DNA of 64,000 nt, from contig JACKJH010000003.1 of assembly GCA_020638055.1 (NCBI GenBank), forward strand, positions 558,001 to 622,000, in the 5' to 3' direction. The stretch comes from Hyphomicrobiaceae bacterium (GTDB lineage: Bacteria > Pseudomonadota > Alphaproteobacteria > Rhizobiales > Hyphomicrobiaceae). Positions 1-9,330 of this stretch are shown here, piece by piece. Position 1 is the first letter of the stretch; the number at the start of each line of letters is the position of its first letter. The translations under genes were made by a program, and so were the position numbers. The notes beneath the pieces were generated by a model. That model ran no database searches. It saw only the letters and a list, made by a program, of their open reading frames with translations, and had not been told where the DNA came from.

Positions 1-22
1 GTTACTTGTTACAGGAAGTGTC

Positions 23-679
23 ATGCCCTCCTTTATTGCATACCTCAGAGTTTCGACCGACAAGCAGGGCGAATCCGGCCTTGGCCTGGACGCTCAACAA
101 GCTGCGGTAGCTCGGTTCGGCGGCACCGTCCTGGACTCATTCGTTGAGATCGAGTCAGGCCGGAAGAGTGACCGGCCCCGTCTGGCCGATGCTCTGCAAC
201 GCTGCCGTGAGACGGGCGCGACCTTGCTCATCGCGAAGCTCGATAGGTTGGCCAGAAACGTTCGGTTCATCGCCACGTTGATGGAATCAGACGTGCGCTT
301 CGTCGCGTGTGATATGCCGACCGCTGATCCCTTCCGCCTTCACATCGAGGCCGCCGTGGCCGAAGAGGAAGCCCGTCGTATCAGTCAGCGCACGAAGGCT
401 GCGTTGGCGGCGGCCAAGGCCAAAGGAACCAAGCTCGGTGGATTCAAAGGGCACTACATCAGCGCCGATGAAAGGGCTGCCGGTGCGAAGGTCAGAGCCG
501 ACGAAGCTCAGAAGTTCGCCGCTGGTGTCCTACCGGCTATCGAGTCCGCACGCATCGAAGGTGCGACAACACTTAGAGAGATCGCATCGGCCCTGAATCG
601 CCGTGGTGTCAACGCACGTCGGGGCGGTAGCTGGACGGCCATGCAGGTAAGCCGGGTGCTGGACTGCACAGTCGGCTAG
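23..679 (+). CDS. Serine recombinase (resolvase/invertase family)
   Basis: Small serine site-specific recombinase of 218 residues. The N-terminal catalytic domain shows the family signature YLRVSTDKQ, with Ser11 as the expected nucleophile and Arg9 beside it, and the second active-site block LIAKLDRLARN near residues 72-82. Residues 110-130 form the long Glu/Arg-rich helix, and the C-terminus (about 165-218) is a Hin-like helix-turn-helix DNA-binding domain. In this family the enzyme cuts DNA through a Ser-DNA bond to invert, resolve or integrate segments. It lacks the large C-terminal region of phage serine integrases, so resolution or inversion is more likely than integration. It lies near the start of the visible phage-like element. 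The function within the element is inferred. Confidence 0.9.
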   Translation: MPSFIAYLRVSTDKQGESGLGLDAQQAAVARFGGTVLDSFVEIESGRKSDRPRLADALQRCRETGATLLIAKLDRLARNVRFIATLMESDVRFVACDMPTADPFRLHIEAAVAEEEARRISQRTKAALAAAKAKGTKLGGFKGHYISADERAAGAKVRADEAQKFAAGVLPAIESARIEGATTLREIASALNRRGVNARRGGSWTAMQVSRVLDCTVG

Positions 680-1278
680 GCTGTGTCATCGTCATCGCTC
701 ATCTAACAACTGTTCGACTCGTGAGCGCGTTGCACGCGATGGAATCGTATTACACGCAATGCGCGGTGATAGGGCCGGTGGACATGCCTTGCCCTCATCA
801 CCGACAACCCCTGTCCGCTTGGGCTGCGGATCACGACTGACATACTGATCACATACGCAGTTGGCCAGTTGGTCCGTTGATCGGCTCTGTCGATCCACCT
901 GACCGACTGAGCACACTGTTGTCGTGATCTAGGTGTGTGGACGGGCCATCGGGCCGCCTCGCAGGCTCTCTCGTTTTGTCCTTCCGTTCTTCGCTCCATT
1001 AACGTCAAAGATTCACGTTAATGTGGACAGTTGTTTCCGTCGCCGTTTCGCGAAGTCGATGAAACTAAATCGGAAATGGGTTTGGGACTCCAGCAAGGGT
1101 CCCAAAGGGGGGTGCGGCTATACCCGTCAGTTGAGGGCCTCCCCGGTATACGAAAAATTTGTCCAATTATCAGTTTAAATGGCACATTGGACAAAACCTA
1201 TGTGAAACAGTGACTTATTGACATTTTATTTTTCATCCCCATCTACCGTAAACATGGTTAACGGGGGCGGGTAGTTTC
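680..1278. promoter_or_regulatory. Intergenic regulatory region before the tape-measure gene
   Basis: About 600 bases without a convincing gene. It holds an 8-bp perfect hairpin (TTTGGGAC at 1081-1088 with GTCCCAAA at 1099-1106) and a 10-bp perfect inverted repeat (TTTGTCCAAT at 1158-1167 with ATTGGACAAA at 1186-1195, spacer 18) that looks like an operator. A TTGACA box at 1218-1223 could be a -35 element, but no good -10 hexamer sits at the right distance. Short open frames here lack ribosome sites and gene-like composition. Confidence 0.45.
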
Positions 1279-4200
1279 GTGTCAGATTCCCTTTCAATTC
1301 AGATTGACGTATCGGCTGCGAAAGCGGCCTTGGATACGCTACGAAAGTCCTTCGACGGCTTTTCGAGCGGCGTTGAAACGGGTGTAGCGAAAGCCTCATC
1401 TGCTGTCCAGCGGCTCAACACCGCGATGCAGGGCCTCAAGGCCATTGATGCAAGTAAAAGCGTTGACAGTCTGACACGCTTGAATCAAGCCATGTCGGCG
1501 CTAGCGAATGCTTCCGGTCTCAAGGGCTTGGCTTCCGAACTGCGATCACTAGCCCTCCTAGACGTAAGCAAGCTGGAATTGCAACTACGCTCTATCGGCG
1601 CTGCGCTAAGGTCCATACAACCGCCTCCCGGCCTACAGGCAATGGTGGCACAGCTTCGACAGCTCGGCTCTGCCGCGACGACTACAGCCGGTCAGCTAAC
1701 ATCCGCTTCCACGCAGCTCCGCACGTTCGATTCCGGCGCACGTTCAGCTTCAAACGGCCTAGGCGTCTTCTCCTCGGGACTCGGTTCCGTGCGGAACCTT
1801 CTAGCCGGATTCGGCGCGGCTCTCGGCGCGGCTGGATTTGCTCAGTTCGTGTCAGGGGCAAAGTCGGCGCTGGAATCCTCTCAGGGCCTCAAGAACACGC
1901 TGACATCACTGACGGGTTCGGCAACACAGACACAAGACGCGATGAAGTGGGTGGACGACATGGCCAAGCGCCTGTCCATCAACATCGGCAGTGCGCGCGA
2001 CGGCTTTAAGCAGTTCTCGGCTTCGGTCCTTGCATCGGGCAAGGACATGGATACGGCCAAGACCATCTTCGAGAACATGTCGGTCGGTATTGCGAGTCTG
2101 AATCTCGGAACCGACAAAGCCAAGCTGATCTTCAACGCCCTGTCGCAGATGATGTCTAAGGGCACCATCAGCGCCGAAGAACTCAAACAGCAGTTGGGTG
2201 ACTCCATGCCGGGTGCGATAGGCTTGATGTCGAAGGCTGTCGGCGTAGGCACCGCTGAACTGTTGAAGATGATGGAACAAGGGAAGCTCAGCAGCGACCA
2301 ACTCGTGAAGTTCTCCGAGATCGTGAAGAACCAGTATGCAGCCGGTCTGACAGAAGCCCTCAACAGTCCGCTGGCAGCACTGCGCAACTTCTCCAACTCG
2401 ATGCTGCTACTGCAAGAGCGTTTCGGGAAAGGTTTCTTCGACGCACTGGCCAGCGGCGTCAACACGCTGTCGCAAGCACTACAGATGGACAGCGTGTTGC
2501 AGGCAATCGAAACGGTCGGCTCCGCCTTGGGGCAACTCGCCTCGGGATTCATGACCACGTTCGGCGCAGCCATCGCACTAGCTGCGGATGTCGTCAACGG
2601 CATTGCGACCATAGCGGGCAAGATCGGCGACGCGGTGACGTGGATCGGTCAGCTTATGGGCGTCATGGATGCCACGCAGGCGTCCACAACCAACACCGTG
2701 TCGGCTCTTAAGATATTCGGAATCGTCTTGGGTGGACTCGTGATCGTCGGAACCATCGCGGCAGGCGTGTGGGCACTGTCCACGGCTATCGGCGCGGTAT
2801 CAGCAGCGGCCACGGTGCTCTCCGGCGCTCTGCTGAGACTGACGGCGCTCTCAGGACCGTGGGGTTTGGCGTTGGGTGTCGGCATCGCCGCACTCGCCTT
2901 GCTTGCGGGACATCTCCTCAAGACCGACGACGCGGCCAAGAAACAAGCCGACACGATACAGGCCACGACACAGGCACAGACTCAGTTCGCCGGGTCCACC
3001 GACGACCTGAAGGACAAGATGGCTGCGGTCACGTCCAAGGCTGATGACTTTGTTGAGGCGCAGACGAAGCTCAAAGAGGGCTTTACGCAGGTAGAGCAGA
3101 GCGCGACCAAGCTGCCCGGTCCCTTGGGACAGGTGCAAGACCTTGTGGGGTCGCTCAACGATCCGTTGGCACAGGTCGCCAAGTCATCAGGTACCCTAGG
3201 GCTCATGCTGGAGTCCATGACGACAAGTCTCCCCGGCGCTGCGGCGGGTCTGACCACGCTGACGGAGTCGTCGGGGGCCGCAATCGAACCGCTTGGCCAA
3301 CTTGTTGCGCAACTGCAAGCGCTGTCACCACCGATGCAGGCCCTCGCCTTGTCGTCGCCTGCGGTGTCGCAAGCGCTATCGAGCATGTCTGTCCCAGACC
3401 TCGCAGGCTTTGCGGCCAACGTCACAACGCTGGCCAACCAAGCGACCGGACTGGACCAGACCAAGACCGCGTTGGGCGAGATTGTGACGTATCTTAACGA
3501 GGCCAGCCCGGCGCTGGCGTCGGCGTCATCCGGTGTAGAGCGCTTGGCGATAGCGGGTACCGGGCTCGCCTCAGGATTCAACGCGGCGACTGAGGCCGGA
3601 TCGAATCTCGTATCGCAGATGTCCAGCGTGGAATCGGGTGCAGCATCTCTGGAAGCTCAGATGCGTGCCCTGGAATCTGCCGCACGGGATGCCCTACGAG
3701 CAGCACAGGCGGCTCAGTCGTCGTCATCGTCATCAAGCGAGATCGGATCGGGGCGCTATGGCGGCCTATCTCAGAGCCTCCCCGAGTCTCTGACGGCTCC
3801 GTTGGACAAGTTTAAGTCGGCACCTCAATTCGCGGAAGGTACCGCGAACACATCACGCAGCCTTAGCAAGCTGCCCGGTGGCGGAATTCCAAGCATCCTA
3901 CATCCTAACGAGGCTGTGATCCCGCTAAGCCGTGGTCGCAAGGTACCTGTAGACCTCAATCTGGCACTGATGGCTCCAGCTCAGCAGGCAACGCAGTCGC
4001 TAGACCTGGCTCCCACGGCCCGTGCCTTGGAACTGGTAGCGGCATCGCAAACCGACATCGCATCGGCGCTGGCAGATGATCGTAGCGTTACTGTTCGTAA
4101 CGAGTGGAACGGTGGGGGCTTCACGCAGCCGTCTGGGAATCAGTTTGTGGGCTCGTTCGGCAACCCGGCTGATCTGTCTATGCGTGGTAGTGCGGCGGGT

Positions 4201-4395
4201 GGTGGCGGATCACAGAGCCAAAGGGCCGACTCCCCGTCCGCAACATCTGCGACCGGATCAGGCGTTACCGTCGTCATCGCTGAGGGAGCGATCCAAGTCC
4301 ACGCCTCCGATCTGGATGGATTCAAGCGGTCTGAAGACCAGCTAGCACGCGGGTTGGCAGACAAGATCAAGCGCGCGACACGTCGCGTGCAGTAA
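1279..4395 (+). CDS. Phage tail tape-measure protein
   Basis: Protein of 1038 residues. Residues about 170-370 match the tape-measure N-terminal domain: a hydrophobic Gly/Ala segment, then the region holding GTISAEELKQQLGDSMPGA and the KLSSDQLVKFSEIV segment. Hydrophobic stretches (about 405-445 and 470-545) and long Ala/Ser/Gln-rich helical regions follow, as usual for proteins that fix the length of the tail tube and are ejected through it. The start is GTG at 1279, after a long regulatory region, with only a weak G-rich ribosome site. No other tail gene lies downstream in the window, so this is either the last gene of a tail module to the left or an isolated one. The Ser-rich run near residue 815 and the Gly-rich C-terminus are low complexity. 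Confidence 0.88.
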   Translation: MSDSLSIQIDVSAAKAALDTLRKSFDGFSSGVETGVAKASSAVQRLNTAMQGLKAIDASKSVDSLTRLNQAMSALANASGLKGLASELRSLALLDVSKLELQLRSIGAALRSIQPPPGLQAMVAQLRQLGSAATTTAGQLTSASTQLRTFDSGARSASNGLGVFSSGLGSVRNLLAGFGAALGAAGFAQFVSGAKSALESSQGLKNTLTSLTGSATQTQDAMKWVDDMAKRLSINIGSARDGFKQFSASVLASGKDMDTAKTIFENMSVGIASLNLGTDKAKLIFNALSQMMSKGTISAEELKQQLGDSMPGAIGLMSKAVGVGTAELLKMMEQGKLSSDQLVKFSEIVKNQYAAGLTEALNSPLAALRNFSNSMLLLQERFGKGFFDALASGVNTLSQALQMDSVLQAIETVGSALGQLASGFMTTFGAAIALAADVVNGIATIAGKIGDAVTWIGQLMGVMDATQASTTNTVSALKIFGIVLGGLVIVGTIAAGVWALSTAIGAVSAAATVLSGALLRLTALSGPWGLALGVGIAALALLAGHLLKTDDAAKKQADTIQATTQAQTQFAGSTDDLKDKMAAVTSKADDFVEAQTKLKEGFTQVEQSATKLPGPLGQVQDLVGSLNDPLAQVAKSSGTLGLMLESMTTSLPGAAAGLTTLTESSGAAIEPLGQLVAQLQALSPPMQALALSSPAVSQALSSMSVPDLAGFAANVTTLANQATGLDQTKTALGEIVTYLNEASPALASASSGVERLAIAGTGLASGFNAATEAGSNLVSQMSSVESGAASLEAQMRALESAARDALRAAQAAQSSSSSSSEIGSGRYGGLSQSLPESLTAPLDKFKSAPQFAEGTANTSRSLSKLPGGGIPSILHPNEAVIPLSRGRKVPVDLNLALMAPAQQATQSLDLAPTARALELVAASQTDIASALADDRSVTVRNEWNGGGFTQPSGNQFVGSFGNPADLSMRGSAAGGGGSQSQRADSPSATSATGSGVTVVIAEGAIQVHASDLDGFKRSEDQLARGLADKIKRATRRVQ

Positions 4396-4457
4396 TCGGG
4401 CGCACCTCCGGGTGTGACCCTGTTGGATACCGCGCTTGCGATAGGCGGCGCGGGTAA

Positions 4458-4497
4458 GACCGGGGACGGTACTCTCCGCCCGCTGCCGTCCCCGGTC
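4458..4497 (+). terminator. Strong hairpin after the tape-measure gene
   Basis: A 12-bp perfect inverted repeat (GACCGGGGACGG / CCGTCCCCGGTC) with a 16-base loop, 62 bases after the stop codon. No T-run follows, so it may act as a transcript-stabilising or Rho-assisted stop and not as a classical intrinsic terminator. Confidence 0.5.
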
Positions 4498-4589
4498 ACT
4501 AAGTTTCGCCAACCCTGTGCAGGGGTGCGATGGCGGCGATCCGGTACGTGGCCGTGTGCCGGGTCGCCGCTCACAAACACGAGGATAAG

Positions 4590-4829
4590 ATGACGACGAC
4601 TAAGCAGTGCAGCGCGTGCAAAGCCCTCAAGGACGCAGCGTGCTTCGGCTCCGACGCCAGCCGGTCAGATGGCCGTGAGCACCGCTGTAGAGCGTGCATC
4701 TCACGCAAGAATCGTGTGGCGTATCGCAAGAGGCGGGGTGCTTTGGGGGCGACCTACAGGGCGCGTGGACGACAGGTGATGACGAATGAAAATTTACTAT
4801 TTTCAACCAAAGATCAAAGTCAAAATTAA
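4590..4829 (+). CDS. Small zinc-ribbon phage protein
   Basis: Predicted 79-residue basic protein. The start at 4590 follows a GAGGAT ribosome site. Two CxxC knuckles (CSAC near residue 7 and CRAC near residue 33), separated by a KDAACFGSD...DGREH segment, form a probable zinc ribbon like those seen at the N-terminus of many phage HNH-type proteins, but no HNH catalytic motif follows. The basic region SRKNRVAYRKRRG suggests nucleic-acid binding. It sits alone between the tape-measure gene and the replication gene. An alternative upstream start at 4530 in the same frame would add 20 residues. Function unknown. Confidence 0.6.
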   Translation: MTTTKQCSACKALKDAACFGSDASRSDGREHRCRACISRKNRVAYRKRRGALGATYRARGRQVMTNENLLFSTKDQSQN

Positions 4830-5205
4830 GGAGTGTTAACAACGGCTTGCAGCGCCGAGCGGTTGACTCGGGTGAGCGGTTATGTTATGGTTAATCTGTG
4901 TCTGTGAGAGGACATTGAGCGTTGATGTGATCTAATAGTCACATTCCAACACATCTATAGTGTCTTTTCAGCACCACTCCGGTGCATGACGACTCACGCG
5001 CACTCGCCAACGGGCAAGAAAATGCCCCGTCGGTGAGAGGTCCGACGGGGCGTGTCATGTCATACGGAGCGTGATCGTGTCACGCCTATTATGTAGCACG
5101 ATCAAGACTGTAAGTCAAGGGCTCACGGACCAGCGCGACCGTGACAACCCGGCGGTAGCAGCGCAACCAGAAAGGCTAAAGCCATGTCAAACGGAGTAAA
5201 AGAGT
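4830..5205 (+). promoter_or_regulatory. Leader of the replication gene with hairpins and inverted repeats
   Basis: No convincing gene. A 10-bp perfect hairpin (GCCCCGTCGG at 5024-5033 with CCGACGGGGC at 5042-5051) is preceded by AAGAAAAT, so it would work as a minus-strand terminator or a plus-strand attenuator. An inverted pair GATCGTG (5073-5079) / CACGATC (5097-5103) surrounds a TATTAT box at 5087 and could be an operator over a -10 element. An 18-residue open frame from 5184 overlaps the start of the next gene and may be a leader peptide. Confidence 0.4.
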
Positions 5206-8200
5206 ATGTCACGATTGAGCAACACCACCGTCGAAGCTGAAACCGAGTCTGCCGCCCTTGCCGCGTTACTGCGCCTGTCCCTTGAGGCGGCGGAACCGCT
5301 GTGGGCGGATAATGACGACGTACCCTGCCCCCCGCGCAAGCTCGCACTGACAGTTTCTAAAAGCGCGAAGATGAAGCGCTGGGATGGAAAAGTTGAACTA
5401 AGCCTTGAGGACCTTACGGCCTCACTCGCCAAGCCGCGTACCGATGGCAACAAAGACGGTGTGTGCCTCATTGGCGGCCAACTCGCCGGGGACCAGCGCA
5501 AGGCCCAGGCCGTCGTTCACAGTGACATTTTGATCTATGACATCGACGGCGGGCAGACTCTCGCTGAGGTCGAGAAGATCATGGACGACTCGGGAGTGTA
5601 CGCTCTCATCTACACGACGTTCTCAAACCTCACGACGAAGACGCGCATCCAGGCCGACCACTACGAGACGTGGGCCAAGCGTGCTGGTGAAGCATTTCCG
5701 CCCAACCTGGAGTCGATGGTCGCGTACCTGAAGTCGCACAAGAAAGAGCACATTGCGGCTGCGCACCCCGAATTCGACCCCAAGGCGGACCTAGAGCGAT
5801 TCTACATCCACGACTCCGAGGGTCATGCCTACCTTGTGCATCACGACCCCATCGAGAAGTTCCGCGTGATGCTGCCGTTGGCGGAACGCCTCATAATGAC
5901 GGAACTCGGTATCGGTTCGCGTCGTTCGATCAACGCCTACAAGTCGATCTATCACGGCGTCGGACAGGCTCTCGGCCTCAAGTACGACCATGCGTGCGAG
6001 GACCCGTCGCGCCTGCACTACTTCCCTTCAGTACGCAAAGGCGAGGAAGGCAACTATCAGGCGCGCGTCTGCGGCACCACGGCCAAGCTTCTCAACGTGA
6101 AGAACTATCCTCGGGTTGAGGTGAAGGATAAAGCGGCCATCGGCCCGCGCTCGAAGAACCGGCACGATGGGCCACGACTCGTCACCGACAAGGACGGCGC
6201 AGCGGTCAATCTCGACAAGCTGGATCGAAACTTCGACGTTGAGCGTGTGTTGAGCGAAACCCTTGATGACGACATGATCAAGGCGGACCGCGCTGGCAAA
6301 GATGGATTTCACATCACTTGCCCGTATGAGGACAACCATAGCAATGTCGGCGGCCTTGGCACCTTCTGCGCCAACGGCGACGATGATCGCTCTTGGACGA
6401 TCTTCTGCTCTCACAACTCGTGTCACGGCAATGACAGGTACGACTATCTCGCAGAGTTTGTGCGGCAAGGGTTCGTGACTGCGGACGACTTGGGCCTCAA
6501 GCCGGAACCAGTCATCGCGATTGACAATGAGGGACAGGGCATCGACTGCGCCGCGTATGTCAAGGCGACGGGCGATGATCGAGCGGCGGACAAGATCAAG
6601 GCCGGTGACGCAACGGCTGCGCAACTGATCGACGCGGCGCTGGCTGCGGAAGTACCTGACACGGACCAGTACAAGCAGGCTTTGCGAGCCCTCGCAATCG
6701 AGTCGCAGACACTGATGCCTACCGACGTGGACGACCGCGTGCGTGAGCTGAATCGGCTACACAACAAGAGCGGTGTGCGAGCCGTCAAGGGCGATCTTAA
6801 GAGTACAATCGCGGCCATCGAGGTGCGCAAGCGTGAGCTTGGCTTGCTCTCAGCCAAGGAGGCCAAGAAGGCATCCCGCACCGCAGAGACGGAGCCGCAG
6901 ACTCCGCCCGACTCCGAGGTCGCCGATTTCGCGACGTGGGAGGTGCTCGTCAGTGCCGCCCACGCTCACGGGCTGTCGCTCAAGTGGTTAGACGATCTGA
7001 ACGGGTATGTGATGTTTAAGCCCGGTGGTCTCAACAAGCCGACGATACCCTACCTCATATCGTCGCCGATCCGTATACGGGGGCGTGGACGCATCGGCTC
7101 CGACACGACCCCGCATCTTGCACTCGATGTGTTGCAGACAGACGGGGAGTGGACGCGGTGCGTCGTCGATCTGGCCGCGCTGTCCAAAGACCCGACTGGC
7201 CAGCTACGCGCGCTCGGAATCAGGTCAGCCGATTACGCCAAGTTGGCATCGCTGCTTGCTAACGTCACAGGTGGTGAGCCGCTGAGGATCGTCGATCAGC
7301 CGGGACGTTGCGGGGACAGTTACGTGTTGCCCAATGGTGGAATCATTGGCGAGGCGACCGTCTACCCCACCTTCTCCGCCAGCGCGGAATACGGCACGCT
7401 CGGTTACGACGTGGGTGGCACCGTCCAGGGTGCCAACGACCTGATGAGGGCGATTGAGGGACAGCATCGTACTCAGTTTCTGGCGGCCCTGTCGCTGTCG
7501 GCGGAGGTCGCAGCCGACATGGGCGTCGAGATGGGCGGACTGAATCTGCTGGCCGGTTCGTCGGGCGGCAAGACAACATCGCTATGCGTCGCCACGTCCA
7601 CGCGAGCGATGGGCGCGACGGGTAAGACGGACAAGCGCGGGGCCGTGAGAAGCGCGAACGTTACAAACTTCGCTGCGTCCCTAATCGCGGCTCGTCTCAA
7701 TGGTGGCGTGCTAACAGCCGATGAGATTAAGGAGTGCGACGCAGACACGCTGGAGAAGCTCGCCTACGAGATACCCAACGGCGCACCCAAGGCGGCGGGG
7801 AAGTCGTCGGGTGATCTACGCAAGGCGCTGAGCTGGTCCGTCTGCCTGATGATGACGGGTGAGATGACCGTCAAGCAGCACTTGGAGGCCAAAGGACTAC
7901 AATACTACGCAGGGCAGGCCGTGCGGATCGTCGATCTGCCCGCCGATGCCGGTAAAGGGCTAGGCGTATTCGAGTTCGTGCCGGAGGGCTTTGACGACAT
8001 TGCCAGCTATGCCAATTGGCTCAACGACATGGCGCGCACCCACTACGGCCACCATACGCGGGCGCTGTTGCAAGAGTACCTGAGAGACACTGAGGACTAT
8101 CGGCGCGACGCTAGGGGGGCGGCTGAGCGTGTAGTGCTGGAGACGGGCGGCAACGCACAGGTGGCCCGCGTAGCCCGTCGCTGGCAGACCATGATTGGTA

Positions 8201-8694
8201 TTGCCATCGTGGCGGCAGAGCGCGGTATCGTGCCTTGGACGGCGGAGTCGCTCATCAAGGCGACACAGGTCTGTTTCCGGGCGTGGATCGACCTACGAGG
8301 TGGCACCGCCGATGGTGAGGCTCTGGCAGCCGATGCAGCCTTTACGTCCGCCGTCTTTCGCGACCCTGGCCGATTCGATGACGACCAGATCAGCAGCCTC
8401 CGCGCGGATCGTGGACGGCTCGGTGTGCGCGCCTACGTGGACGGGCATGTCGAGTACTGGATTCCAGGGGAGACGGAGCTTGCCGAGCTGGTCGGCGGCC
8501 AGATGGGCCGCGTGAAGTCTTGGCTGGACTACCTCGTAGCCGACAAGTCCGAGCGCTGGATCATTGTCACCGGCAAGGGTCGCCGTAAGCGCCAATCACG
8601 CCGCCTTGGTAACGGGGGCTGGGGGTATTGCATCAGGTCGCGGCATCCGCGCGACCAGTGGGGTGAGGATGATGGCCACTCGGATGTAATGTGA
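5206..8694 (+). CDS. PrimPol / zinc-finger / DUF927 helicase replication protein
   Basis: Protein of 1162 residues that looks like the element's replication initiator. Residues about 85-300 resemble an archaeo-eukaryotic primase-polymerase domain, with the metal-binding DxD in DILIYDIDGG (about 107-116) and the late motif DPSRLHYFPS. A cysteine/histidine cluster (CPYEDNH near 372, CSHNSCH near 401) forms a probable zinc finger. Residues about 560-1000 match the DUF927 helicase family, with Walker A AGSSGGKTT near 783 and an acidic DEIKE near 840. Primase plus helicase in one chain is typical of self-replicating phages and satellites. The start at 5206 has GGAG 11 bases upstream. Iteron-like repeats follow directly at 8695-9066, which fits an initiator beside its origin. 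Assignment of the domains is strong; the origin link is inference. Confidence 0.82.
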   Translation: MSRLSNTTVEAETESAALAALLRLSLEAAEPLWADNDDVPCPPRKLALTVSKSAKMKRWDGKVELSLEDLTASLAKPRTDGNKDGVCLIGGQLAGDQRKAQAVVHSDILIYDIDGGQTLAEVEKIMDDSGVYALIYTTFSNLTTKTRIQADHYETWAKRAGEAFPPNLESMVAYLKSHKKEHIAAAHPEFDPKADLERFYIHDSEGHAYLVHHDPIEKFRVMLPLAERLIMTELGIGSRRSINAYKSIYHGVGQALGLKYDHACEDPSRLHYFPSVRKGEEGNYQARVCGTTAKLLNVKNYPRVEVKDKAAIGPRSKNRHDGPRLVTDKDGAAVNLDKLDRNFDVERVLSETLDDDMIKADRAGKDGFHITCPYEDNHSNVGGLGTFCANGDDDRSWTIFCSHNSCHGNDRYDYLAEFVRQGFVTADDLGLKPEPVIAIDNEGQGIDCAAYVKATGDDRAADKIKAGDATAAQLIDAALAAEVPDTDQYKQALRALAIESQTLMPTDVDDRVRELNRLHNKSGVRAVKGDLKSTIAAIEVRKRELGLLSAKEAKKASRTAETEPQTPPDSEVADFATWEVLVSAAHAHGLSLKWLDDLNGYVMFKPGGLNKPTIPYLISSPIRIRGRGRIGSDTTPHLALDVLQTDGEWTRCVVDLAALSKDPTGQLRALGIRSADYAKLASLLANVTGGEPLRIVDQPGRCGDSYVLPNGGIIGEATVYPTFSASAEYGTLGYDVGGTVQGANDLMRAIEGQHRTQFLAALSLSAEVAADMGVEMGGLNLLAGSSGGKTTSLCVATSTRAMGATGKTDKRGAVRSANVTNFAASLIAARLNGGVLTADEIKECDADTLEKLAYEIPNGAPKAAGKSSGDLRKALSWSVCLMMTGEMTVKQHLEAKGLQYYAGQAVRIVDLPADAGKGLGVFEFVPEGFDDIASYANWLNDMARTHYGHHTRALLQEYLRDTEDYRRDARGAAERVVLETGGNAQVARVARRWQTMIGIAIVAAERGIVPWTAESLIKATQVCFRAWIDLRGGTADGEALAADAAFTSAVFRDPGRFDDDQISSLRADRGRLGVRAYVDGHVEYWIPGETELAELVGGQMGRVKSWLDYLVADKSERWIIVTGKGRRKRQSRRLGNGGWGYCIRSRHPRDQWGEDDGHSDVM

Positions 8695-9170
8695 GTGGTT
8701 ACAGGCTTATGTAGCAAAAACAAGGACTTAGCGGACGGGTCGCTTGGCCGACTCGTCCGCGCTCGCTTGAAAAAGTCCAACAAAATCAACAATGTAACCG
8801 GTGAAAACAGGCGTAACCGGTGGTGTAACCACAAATAAGTCAACAATTTCAACGTTGTAACCGGTGTAACCGGTGGTTCTGGCCTATACGGGGGGCCAAA
8901 ACGGAGTAGTTCTCAGATTTTCCAGAAAATTCAGAAAAAAAAGTTTCTCGCGACCCTCTTTTTCCTAAAAAGGAGTGGTTACACCGGTTGCAACGTTGTT
9001 TTTACTAGGTTTTTTGTGGTTACACCACCGGTTACAGACCGGTTACAGACCGGTTACACCGGTTACAGTGTTGATTCTGTTGAGTTTTTCGGCATCAATC
9101 GGCCCAATGGCTAGGCGGCCATGTGGCCCCACGGACACACTGTCTCCATTTAACCACAGGACAGGCTAGC
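8695..9170. repeat. Iteron-like ACCGGTTAC repeats, candidate replication origin
   Basis: Eight exact copies of the 9-mer ACCGGTTAC or its complement occur: in GTAACCGGT orientation at 8794, 8813, 8857 and 8866, and in ACCGGTTAC orientation at 9027, 9038, 9049 and 9058. There are also partial GGTTAC or GTAACC copies at 8698, 8825, 8977 and 9018. The two clusters point in opposite directions and enclose an A/T-rich stretch at about 8905-8970. Spacing is 11 bases within the right cluster. The region follows the primase-helicase gene and holds no gene. The arrangement resembles an iteron origin with a DNA-unwinding element; an operator array is the alternative. Confidence 0.6.
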
Positions 9171-9237
9171 GCCCCGGTCAGCATCGAACATCCTTTCATG
9201 AAATGAATCGTTTCCACGAATCATCTTACATTAACGG

Positions 9238-9330
9238 ATGATCCTCGCCTCCGCCCTCACCCAACTACGCGCCAACATCAGCCGCCGATCCCTCGCCACC
9301 ACGGCGGGAGCCGCCCCATGTCTATACTGA
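9238..9330 (+). pseudogene. Truncated copy of the methyltransferase HTH segment (30 codons)
   Basis: A 30-codon frame encodes a peptide whose middle (LRANISRRS.A.TAG) repeats residues about 24-38 of the next gene. About 43 bases at 9266-9308 match 9383-9425 with only a few differences. It therefore looks like a partial duplication of the methyltransferase 5' region. Its stop at 9328-9330 overlaps the next start (9318), so it could act as a translated leader that couples expression of the methyltransferase. Either a remnant or a short regulatory peptide. Confidence 0.5.

Noticed and set aside
1881..2621. Antisense 246-codon frame within the tape-measure gene
   Set aside because: Composition mirrors the sense gene and it has no domain or start signals.
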